DNA from: Paenibacillus polymyxa
Lineage (GTDB): Bacteria; Bacillota; Bacilli; Paenibacillales; Paenibacillaceae
Direction of reading: 5' to 3'
Length of the DNA stretch: 64,000 bases
Assembly: GCF_018614975.1 (NCBI RefSeq)
Contig: NZ_JAGGNR010000014.1
Span: forward strand, 62,001-126,000
The notes beneath the pieces were generated by a model, which did no database searches, was not told the origin of the DNA, and saw only the letters and a program-made list of their open reading frames with translations. Position 1 is the stretch's first letter, and each line of letters begins with the position of its first letter. Of this stretch, positions 44,701-50,584 are shown piece after piece. A program made the position numbers and the translations under genes.

Positions 44701-45396
44701 AAGATACGGAGCCGCGGAGCGGTTGTGGTAGGACCGAGCGGCGCAAGAGTCAGCTTAGACAAGGGAATGTCGCTGAACATCCGTGAGGATACGGAACTGG
44801 CGGTTGATGACGCCACCCCACTGGGCTTCCTCGTGGTATCAGGCAACCCTTTCAGGGATGCCAACATGGACGACTGGTTCTACAACGATATAAATTTCGC
44901 CTACACATACGATCTTTTCAACGGCACCACGTCCGCAACGTTCTCACCGGGCACCGCAATGACGCGTGCAATGTTCGTGCAAGTACTGGCCAATCTTGAG
45001 AGCGTAAACCTCTCCAGCTACACGAGTTCCCTCTTTAGCGACGTGACGGACGGACAATGGTACACGGCGGCAGCCGAGTGGGCGGCCGAAAAAAGCATAG
45101 TCAACGGTACAAACGCAGACCTGTTTGACCCCAATTCGCCGTTAACGCGCGAGCAGCTGCTGGTGATACTGTACAACTACATGAACTATAAGGGCTATGA
45201 GATACCTGAAAGCCACTCTAAGTCCTTCACGGACGAGAGTGAGATCAGCTCCTGGGCGTTGGAGGCCGTTCAGGCACTGCGGGACATCGGCATTGTGCTA
45301 GGCAAGCCGGACAACTTTTTTGCTCCCAAAGCCACCGCCACCCGCGCCGAAGTAGCCACGATCTTTGTAAGATTCGTCAAATATCTGGCTAAGTGA
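41770..45396 (+). CDS. S-layer-anchored esterase-like protein with CBM9-like and Fn3 domains
   Basis: A 1208-aa secreted surface protein. Signal peptide 1-27 (ends TSYA). Approximate domains: CBM9-like carbohydrate-binding (42-220), bacterial repeat domain (228-301), alpha/beta hydrolase of the PHB depolymerase/feruloyl-esterase-like type (307-737) with nucleophile Ser578 in AGFSWGGQ, fibronectin III (738-830), Gly/Asn/Thr linker (834-869), repetitive beta region (870-1027), three SLH repeats (1029-1208). The catalytic His expected as HxxW near the end of the hydrolase is not obvious (NLPAWNNDY there), so activity is uncertain. AGGAGG ten nt upstream fixes the ATG at 41770. GC content is visibly higher than in the divergent GH43 gene, suggesting a different origin. 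Confidence 0.85.
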   Translation: MPKRFSRMLAFLCCLVMMASLMPTSYAAATDNIENAEANETPTAIFGTPELGSNDPLWDQTMEHHINKSTVPTDPRPHATGTARILWDHDYLYARVVVNDSNLYQGAGADHRYDSLEFYVGSGTGGSNQWRVSSTGVFSGQAAPGRAAWTQITETGYIVEMRIPKRTLTLQEGNLTFEVYINNSTEKGADRYEVVSCFGVPDAGYTSSDSFTDSLQLTSANEVDTRFSITATAGPGGSIMSNPPGDVLRVDRGSNKEITFTPDYGKIVDTVTVDGETVTLPASTYTFTNIEADHTIHVTFKNDPDAGILPFIVWNDNFASGEYTTAVIIDLGEGKAALGSELSPDLFALSARNTTLNGEAVTFEGPRKITRVYANDEPKVRGYVGPISHSPDYQDGLANGRYIVVESEFYSESGGSTTLDGSSNSTKQVYTIVQKGEIVLTEGSPLRNVVFEQEKVVNPILDKFTTFTDNSVNRSLYLHKDDDGKVMKGLPLYVYTHGMSRGGTNAATDQKAAMKSANGSVALMKKMEDSPEKYASHVLNISYNGVSVPSTDNVKKVIDALIASGEVDPNRVYAAGFSWGGQYTNNLVNSYPGFFAAAAPMAPVSGSPNAKDNDAHNNLAYWMFLNAHNVGGYQTNLNNFINNNMPKMINARASRFESNEVLTWPYNQFDQPNLRPNPSNTPVLADYIAHEVEAAVLYNQITIGNWSIAPTAQSSNLPAWNNDYTDVFDWMFAQRKPAVPGAPSGFKATAGDGQVTLSWTAPADDGGSAILGYKVWYGNMTPVTLDAAETQYTFKNLTNGQGYNFTIIAVNAKGDGAEISATTTPTRTTPTVPGSGSTTGNTGNTGNTSNGGNTQNTNNTGIGTDAETSKSTYTVNTPKGKPAVTDKNGNTTLPGGGEIATKGGTKIKVPEGTTIDSNGKATIPADKSAEVTLPGGNSTVTISGGSTIASNGTVTVGGKDAHVYLSNGNQVYLHGGSKIRSRGAVVVGPSGARVSLDKGMSLNIREDTELAVDDATPLGFLVVSGNPFRDANMDDWFYNDINFAYTYDLFNGTTSATFSPGTAMTRAMFVQVLANLESVNLSSYTSSLFSDVTDGQWYTAAAEWAAEKSIVNGTNADLFDPNSPLTREQLLVILYNYMNYKGYEIPESHSKSFTDESEISSWALEAVQALRDIGIVLGKPDNFFAPKATATRAEVATIFVRFVKYLAK

Positions 45397-45417
45397 AAGC
45401 GTATACAGATAAATGAA

Positions 45418-45454
45418 GACCCTTCCGGTTGGACAATATCCAGCCGGAAGGGTC
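45418..45454 (+). terminator. Terminator of the SLH esterase gene
   Basis: GACCCTTCCGGTTGG pairs with CCAGCCGGAAGGGTC around a 7-nt loop, followed by TCCTTGTTTTC. It is 22 bp after the stop. Confidence 0.9.
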
Positions 45455-45584
45455 TCCTTGTTTTCAAACTGTACTTTTTTTGACAACTCCACGGTCAGGA
45501 CTTTTAGTATTTGCTACCCTTAAAGCTCGTCCCCAAGTCCAAAAATTCTAATTAATTAATGCATGTTCTGATTTATTTCACCAC

Positions 45585-45617
45585 AAAAAAAACGCATCGC
45601 AATAATGTGATGGCGTT
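45585..45617 (-). terminator. Terminator next to the distal tRNA-Ala fragment
   Basis: On the minus strand AACGCCATCACA pairs with TGCGATGCGTT, then eight T follow. It sits 9 bp beyond the 3' tRNA fragment at 45626, where a tRNA terminator belongs, suggesting the fragment once ended a working gene. Confidence 0.75.
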
Positions 45618-45625
45618 CTTGATTA

Positions 45626-45667
45626 TGGAGCCTAGGGGGATCGAACCCCTGACCTCATCGCTGCCAG
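45626..45667 (-). repeat. Duplicated 3' end of tRNA-Ala (attachment-site relic)
   Basis: 42 bp matching positions 46414-46455, the 3' part of the intact tRNA-Ala from the anticodon loop to the discriminator base, with 39 of 42 identical. Mismatches are two in the acceptor stem and one in the T loop. No 5' half is present. A 42-bp direct repeat of a tRNA 3' end bounding an integrase remnant is the classical footprint of a site-specific integrative element. Confidence 0.85.
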
Positions 45668-45994
45668 TGGAGAGATGGGTTTCTGTACGTTAGGGAATAA
45701 GCAGAAGTAAGCTTTGTTAGACAAGGCTTTTTTGGGTTTTACATTTCTACGTTTGAGTACTTCGTAACGCTCAGAAAGAGAAAAGTGTGACCAGAAATGT
45801 GACCAACCAAAGTAGCACAATTAAATATTAAACCTATTTCTTAACTCATATTCTCTTCATTTTAGATAATTACTATTTTGCACAGTTGGTCTTATAATTG
45901 GAACACCCGCCTCCTTTAATATTTTATATAGTGTTGTTATATTTCGGACACTTTGCTCTTGTTCCATTAAATTTCTATCTCTATTTCGCGCAGC

Positions 45995-46177
45995 TTCTAT
46001 CGCTTAATCAGAAATGCGGATGTTCCTCCGATCCGCTTTCATGATCTTAGACACAACGTTGCCTCTCTCATGCTCGCTCAGAACATCAATCCTAAGATTG
46101 TAAAAGAAATCCTCGGACATTCAGACATGAGAGTAACGTTATATAAGTACTCTCATGTCTTACCTTTCGTTCATTAA
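45995..46177 (+). pseudogene. C-terminal remnant of a tyrosine recombinase (integrase)
   Basis: The plus strand encodes about 60 residues ending in a stop: FYRLIRNADVPPIRFHDLRH, then NVASLMLAQNINPKIVKEIL, then GHSDMRVTLYKYSHVL. It contains the catalytic HxLR box (HDLRH), the GH box (LGHSDM) and a Tyr in the expected end region (YKYSHV). The N-terminal and most of the catalytic domain are missing and there is no start. It lies between the two tRNA-Ala 3' repeats, so it is the relic of the element that used them. Confidence 0.85.
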
Positions 46178-46361
46178 CAGATCGCTTCACAATATGTGGA
46201 CATGTTGTTTGGTTCGCAATAATAGCTCGACCGCTATACATCAAAGTGTCAAGTATATCTGGACAATATTATGCGCCACATTAGAGTCAATGAATCAAAA
46301 AAACCTTCATTGTGACCATTCGTGTGACCACAACCATAAAAGCAAATCATTTTCTCATAGC

Positions 46362-46408
46362 AAAAACCCGCCAAACACTTGAAAATCCTTGTGTTTGACG
46401 GGTTCTTT
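46362..46408 (-). terminator. Terminator following the intact tRNA-Ala
   Basis: On the minus strand GAACCCGTCAAACACAAGG pairs with AAGTGTTTGGCGGGTT, followed by TTTTG. It begins 6 bp after the tRNA 3' end and was probably brought in with the integrated element. Confidence 0.85.
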
Positions 46409-46413
46409 TGTTA

Positions 46414-46486
46414 TGGAGAATAGGGGGCTCGAACCCCTGACCTCATCGCTGCCAGCGATGCGCTCTCCCAGCTGAGCTAATTCCCC
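46414..46486 (-). tRNA. tRNA-Ala (GGC)
   Basis: 73 nt on the minus strand forming a full cloverleaf: acceptor GGGGAAT/ATTCTCC with the G3-U70 wobble that marks alanine tRNAs, D arm GCTC-AGCTGGGA-GAGC, anticodon arm CATCG-CTGGCAG-CGATG with anticodon GGC, and T arm AGGGG-TTCGAGC-CCCCT. The discriminator is A and CCA is not encoded. Its 3' end is repeated at 45626. Confidence 0.95.
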
Positions 46487-46671
46487 GGGATATGAAATAG
46501 ATAACTTGTCCAACACTGCTACGTTCCACAGGCGACTCCTATATCATATAAAATCCAGCTTTCGCTGTCAATCACTTTTTCAAGATCCAAAGTGCTTGGA
46601 GAAGAACAACCGATTTCTCTGGTACACACGGACTGGAACTCCAGACTGCTCTTCTCCCTTTTCCCACTTCA

Positions 46672-47139
46672 CTAATCCTCCAGATCGTCTTTGGACAACA
46701 GGGATTTCAGTTCTTTCATGAACATATTGATATCTTTGAACTGGCGGTATACCGACGCAAAACGGACATACGCGACTTCATCGACTGGAAACAACTGTTC
46801 CATCAATAACTCACCAATCTGGCGACTCTCCACTTCAGCATCAGCCGTATTACGCAGAGATTTCTCCACTTCAGATACCATCATCTCCAGGTTCTCTACG
46901 GAGACTGGACGTTTCTCACAGGCACGAATAAGCCCGCGGAGAATTTTGTCCCGGCTGAACTCTTCCCGGCTGCCATCTTTCTTAATAACAATCAGTGGAG
47001 TCTCTTCAATCATCTCAAACGTTGTAAATCTTCGGGCACACTGCTCACACTCACGGCGACGACGAATGGATTTTGCTTCGTTGGCCGGGCGCGAATCAAG
47101 CACTTTGGTACCCATATAACCACAATAAGGACACTTCAA
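46672..47139 (-). CDS. nrdR: Transcriptional repressor NrdR
   Basis: Represses ribonucleotide reductase genes in response to ATP/dATP. The 155-aa protein has the zinc ribbon CPYC at 3-6 with RRRRECEQC near 28-36, then the ATP-cone domain (about 48-138; [33 protein letters not shown]). Length and both domains are standard. It is the usual neighbour of the coaE-mutM-polA block, though here a SASP gene is divergent from it. No NrdR box for a reductase gene is in the window. The promoter should lie in the 115 bp before 47255. Confidence 0.97.
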   Translation of the reverse strand: MKCPYCGYMGTKVLDSRPANEAKSIRRRRECEQCARRFTTFEMIEETPLIVIKKDGSREEFSRDKILRGLIRACEKRPVSVENLEMMVSEVEKSLRNTADAEVESRQIGELLMEQLFPVDEVAYVRFASVYRQFKDINMFMKELKSLLSKDDLED

Positions 47140-47254
47140 ATCAAATCACTTCCCACGTTTTACTTTTACCACATATTTCCTGTACTGATTTTGTAATGAA
47201 AAATGCATTGCCGACACATAATACTTTTACCAACCCGCGAGGAGGTGAACAGCA

Positions 47255-47476
47255 ATGGCACAAAGCAATGGTAACTCCAACAACCTGGTGGTAACTAAAG
47301 CTTCCGCAGCACTCGAGCAAATGAAATATGAAGTTGCTCAAGAACTCGGAATCAGCATCCCACAAGACGGATACCAAGGTAACATGACTTCTTACGAGAA
47401 CGGTTCGATCGGTGGATACATCACGAAGCGTCTGGTAACAATTGCAGAACAGCAATTGGCAGGTCAATACCAATAA
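47255..47476 (+). CDS. Alpha/beta-type small acid-soluble spore protein
   Basis: Coats and protects DNA in dormant spores. The 73-aa protein shows the family core: NNLVVTKASAALEQMKYEVA with the germination-protease site around YEVAQELGI, then the second block NGSIGGYITKRLVTIAEQQL. It starts with GAGGTG upstream of the ATG and is expected to be transcribed in the forespore by sigma-G. Monocistronic and divergent from nrdR, followed by a hairpin. It marks the organism as an endospore former. Confidence 0.96.
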   Translation: MAQSNGNSNNLVVTKASAALEQMKYEVAQELGISIPQDGYQGNMTSYENGSIGGYITKRLVTIAEQQLAGQYQ

Positions 47477-47499
47477 TATCTGCATCGTAATACGTTACA

Positions 47500-47547
47500 C
47501 AGAGGAGCATGGAGCGGCCGGTGAACAACCGGCCTGCTCTGTGCTTC
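47500..47547 (+). terminator. Hairpin after the SASP gene
   Basis: GAGCGGCCGGT pairs with ACCGGCCTGCTC, extended by outer partial pairing between AGAGGAGCA and TGTGCTTCT. No long T-run follows, so it may also act as an mRNA stabiliser between the convergent genes. Confidence 0.6.
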
Positions 47548-47558
47548 TACTTATATAC

Positions 47559-48122
47559 TTAGAACGTATTATAGATCTTTACATACTGATTATAATAGTA
47601 AATGACTCTTTGTACATAGTGACGCGTCTCACCAAACGGAATATCTTTCACCGTATCGAACGAGCCATCCCACACACCATCTCTAAGCCAACTGTTCACT
47701 TTGCCTGGACCCGCATTATAGGCAGCGATCATAACCGCTTCATTGCCATCGAATTGATCGGACAGATTCCGCAGATACCATGTACCTAATTGAATATTTC
47801 GTTCAGGCTCGTGCTTTAATTCCTCCAGCGAAGTGTCGGGAATTTTGGCTTGTTCCAGTATCCAGTTGGCCGTGTCCGGCATCAGTTGCATGAGCCCAAT
47901 GGCTCCTCGTTTAGATTCCTTGCTTGTCTTGAAATTGGTCTCCACCTTGATAATGGAAGCAATCAGAAACGGATCAACCTCATAACTCTGAGATTGGGCA
48001 CGGATCTCTTCCTTATAATGTATCGGATAGAACCATGCCATCCAGTTTGTATTCAGAAATAACACCAGTACAAATGACACAAACATCAATAGCAGTACAC
48101 GTTTCTTACGCAATATTCTCAT
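47559..48122 (-). CDS. Membrane-anchored lytic transglycosylase
   Basis: Cleaves peptidoglycan glycan strands. The 187-aa protein has an uncleaved N-terminal membrane anchor (about 8-27, LLLMFVSFVLVLFLN) and a Slt/GEWL domain (about 42-180). The catalytic Glu is in SIIKVETNFK, followed by GAIGLMQLMP and AAYNAGPGKVNSWL, the three family motifs. Its first codons overlap the last 4 bp of coaE, so translation is coupled. It resembles the soluble lytic transglycosylase domain genes next to coaE in other Paenibacillaceae (from general knowledge). Confidence 0.92.
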   Translation of the reverse strand: MRILRKKRVLLLMFVSFVLVLFLNTNWMAWFYPIHYKEEIRAQSQSYEVDPFLIASIIKVETNFKTSKESKRGAIGLMQLMPDTANWILEQAKIPDTSLEELKHEPERNIQLGTWYLRNLSDQFDGNEAVMIAAYNAGPGKVNSWLRDGVWDGSFDTVKDIPFGETRHYVQRVIYYYNQYVKIYNTF

Positions 48123-48715
48123 AACAAACCCTTACGCTGTAGATATGAGTCAATTTGCTGCTCTGTCGCAGACCATAAACCGCTGTTATCGATGACAATG
48201 TCTGCCAGCTGTTTTTTGCGCTCAATATCCATCTGTACATCCATTCGAGCCTCGGCCTGTGCTGCAGTCATTCCATCCCGACTCATCAAGCGATCTCGTT
48301 GCACCGATCTCGGGACATATACAACCATGACTTCCTCGAAACCGTCCTCCAGACCCGATTCGTAGAGCAAAGGAATATCAGACACCACAAGTTTATCCGG
48401 ATGTTGCATTTCGTATGCAGCAGCTCGTTCGCGCATCTCTCTTCGGATTGCCGGGTGTGTGATCGCCTCCAGTGCCTTTCGTTCCTCGGGTTGTTGAAAA
48501 ACAATACTTCCAAGCTTTTTCCGATTCAGTGTTCCATCTTCGTTCAGTATGGCTTGTCCAAACCGCTTAACAGCGGCGGCCAACACGGGATGCCCGGGCA
48601 TCATAACTTCCCGGGCAATAACGTCTGCATCGATGAGCAACGCTCCCTTACTGGCGAGATAGGCGGAAACACTGCTTTTGCCTGTCGCGATCCCGCCGGT
48701 TAAGCCTATATTCAT
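48119..48715 (-). CDS. coaE: Dephospho-CoA kinase
   Basis: Catalyses the last step of coenzyme A synthesis, ATP-dependent phosphorylation of dephospho-CoA. The 198-aa P-loop kinase begins MNIGLTGGIATGKSSVSAYL (Walker A), has IDADVIAREVM, where Asp binds the substrate, and the lid region around VVYVPRSVQRDRLMSRDGMT. Full length. It lies between ytaF (9-bp gap) and the transglycosylase (4-bp overlap), the order known from Bacillus relatives. Confidence 0.97.
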   Translation of the reverse strand: MNIGLTGGIATGKSSVSAYLASKGALLIDADVIAREVMMPGHPVLAAAVKRFGQAILNEDGTLNRKKLGSIVFQQPEERKALEAITHPAIRREMRERAAAYEMQHPDKLVVSDIPLLYESGLEDGFEEVMVVYVPRSVQRDRLMSRDGMTAAQAEARMDVQMDIERKKQLADIVIDNSGLWSATEQQIDSYLQRKGLL

Positions 48716-48724
48716 CGTTTCACC

Positions 48725-49498
48725 TCATAACAGCTTCATTATTCCCATAATCATTAACAATAGTGCTGGCAATACAGACAGTCTTCGCATCCAGCGCAGA
48801 GCTGAGAATCGTAGGCCAACCTTCATGCCGAGTGACAGAAACGCCCCACTAAACAGTGCAATAATAAGTGCTGTCCATAGTGTAGGGAATCCCAGAAGTG
48901 CCGCTCCCAATCCTGCTCCAAACGCATCCAGAGACAGGGCAATACCGAGCCACATCGCTTCTTGAGCAGATATACTCCCCGAGTTATCCATATCCGCCTT
49001 GGAAGGGCTACGAAGGATCTGAATGACAACGCCCAGCTTGCGCAGCTCCAGTGTAAATACCATTCGTTCCAGTGATCCACTTGAAGCCGACTGCTCCAGA
49101 TCCAGTGCGAGCACCTGATTCCTGCCCTTTGAATCCGACAGTCTCTCTTGTGCTTCTCTCACCCCAGTTACCGTTGCTTCTGTTTCCCCACCCGTTCCAG
49201 TGTCTGTTTCCAACTGTTCTTTGCCTTGCTTTCGAATAAGTTGCAACAGTGACCATGCACCAATACCTATCAATATAACGGCTCCCACGATCGAAGCGAT
49301 ATCCGGTGACACCACATGGGACAACAGCACACCTACTTGCATCGACAAGGCAATAACCAATCCCGAACAGATCGAAATAACAGCGATAGATAACAGGGGA
49401 ATCTTAGTCCTCCGTAACCCATATGTAATCCCGACTCCAAAACCATCTAAACTAAGCGCCAAAGCAAGCGCCAGCAATGAAATAAAATGATGCAGCAC
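48725..49498 (-). CDS. ytaF: Sporulation membrane protein YtaF
   Basis: A 257-aa integral membrane protein of the MntP/YtaF cation-exporter-like family. Two homologous three-helix halves are visible, with LALALSLDGFGVGITYGL in the first and GIALSLDAFGAGLGAALLG in the second, each carrying the conserved Asp of the family. A hydrophilic loop of about 80 residues, rich in Glu/Gly/Thr, separates the halves. It precedes coaE on the same strand, as in Bacillus. Its exact transport role is not established. Confidence 0.92.
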   Translation of the reverse strand: MLHHFISLLALALALSLDGFGVGITYGLRRTKIPLLSIAVISICSGLVIALSMQVGVLLSHVVSPDIASIVGAVILIGIGAWSLLQLIRKQGKEQLETDTGTGGETEATVTGVREAQERLSDSKGRNQVLALDLEQSASSGSLERMVFTLELRKLGVVIQILRSPSKADMDNSGSISAQEAMWLGIALSLDAFGAGLGAALLGFPTLWTALIIALFSGAFLSLGMKVGLRFSALRWMRRLSVLPALLLMIMGIMKLL

Positions 49499-49630
49499 CC
49501 CGGACTCCTCCTCTGTGCGGTACTCGTGCCAACTGAAGATGCCAGTATGGGTATACGCCCGCTTATTTCTGCCATATCAGTATATGGAGGGAGGAATCCA
49601 AGGGTGCTATGATTTCATCATTTCGTTCAT

Positions 49631-50467
49631 TCAGTTCATGTTTAGCAGCTGACAGTTCGGACAAAAATGCGTGCCACGGCCACCAACCACCGTTTTTTCA
49701 ATTAACGTACCACAAGTTGTACAAGGTTCTGATTTGCGTCCATAGATTTTCAGTTGATGCTGGAACATCCCCATCTCACCCTGTCCATTCACATAGGACT
49801 TGATGGAAGATCCACCTGCATTCACTGCATCCTGCAACGTAGCCACAATCGCTTCATGGAGCACCGTTAACTGAGCTTCGGTCAGAGTTTTGGCGATGGT
49901 CTCGGGATGGATACCTGCGCGAAATAGAGCCTCGTCCACATAAATATTCCCGATACCAACCACATATGCCTGATTTAAAAGTACAGCCTTAATTTTGGTT
50001 GTGCGCTTGCCAACCGCCTCGCGGAATGCAGTTACCGTAAATGCCGGATCAAGCGGCTCCAATCCCAGTTTCAGCAAAGGTTTGGATACCAGTTCCTCAC
50101 CTGCATTAAACAGATGCATCGTACCGAACTGACGCACGTCCTTATAACGCAATTCCGTACCATCATTAAAATGGAAGATCACATGGGTATGTTTCTCCAC
50201 ATCTTCATGCTGCTCGTACACACCGTACCTTCCTTCCATCCGCAGATGGGAGACAAGCACCAGCCCGTCCAGCAAAATACGCAAAAACTTGCCGCGGCGC
50301 TCCACTCCAATGACGGTATGTCCTGCGAGTTCCATTGCAAATGCATCTATGTCGTCCGGCCGCTGAATAATCCGCGGCAAGCTAACGGTAACATGATCAA
50401 TCGTTTTGCCCACAATAAGTTGATTCAATGTTCTTCTGACTGTTTCGACTTCCGGTAATTCCGGCAT
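49631..50467 (-). CDS. mutM: Formamidopyrimidine-DNA glycosylase
   Basis: Excises 8-oxoguanine and other oxidised purines and nicks the abasic site. The 278-aa protein starts MPELPEVETVRRTL, with Pro1 (after Met removal) and Glu2 catalytic. It contains the H2TH region (GIGNIYVDEALFRAGIHPE) and ends with a zinc finger CTTCG ... CPNCQ. All catalytic elements are present. It follows polA by about 115 bp on the same strand, as in Bacillus; the pair is likely co-expressed for repair. Confidence 0.97.
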   Translation of the reverse strand: MPELPEVETVRRTLNQLIVGKTIDHVTVSLPRIIQRPDDIDAFAMELAGHTVIGVERRGKFLRILLDGLVLVSHLRMEGRYGVYEQHEDVEKHTHVIFHFNDGTELRYKDVRQFGTMHLFNAGEELVSKPLLKLGLEPLDPAFTVTAFREAVGKRTTKIKAVLLNQAYVVGIGNIYVDEALFRAGIHPETIAKTLTEAQLTVLHEAIVATLQDAVNAGGSSIKSYVNGQGEMGMFQHQLKIYGRKSEPCTTCGTLIEKTVVGGRGTHFCPNCQLLNMN

Positions 50468-50584
50468 GATGTTCTCACCTCCCCTATATTATAACGGAAG
50501 ATGGCGCTCAGCGGGACCCTTTTCTTATATCGCATACATGGAAAGGCCTTTTGTAAATACCGGAAAAACCGCGCGGCGCTTGAA

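Noticed and set aside
45632-45820. 62-codon minus-strand frame in the integration scar
   Set aside because: It reads through the tRNA fragment and has no family resemblance; decayed element DNA is the better explanation.
46600-46659. Long hairpin with GAGAAGAACA / TGCTCTTCTC arms downstream of nrdR
   Set aside because: No T-run and a large loop; it could be a weak terminator of nrdR but the evidence is poor.
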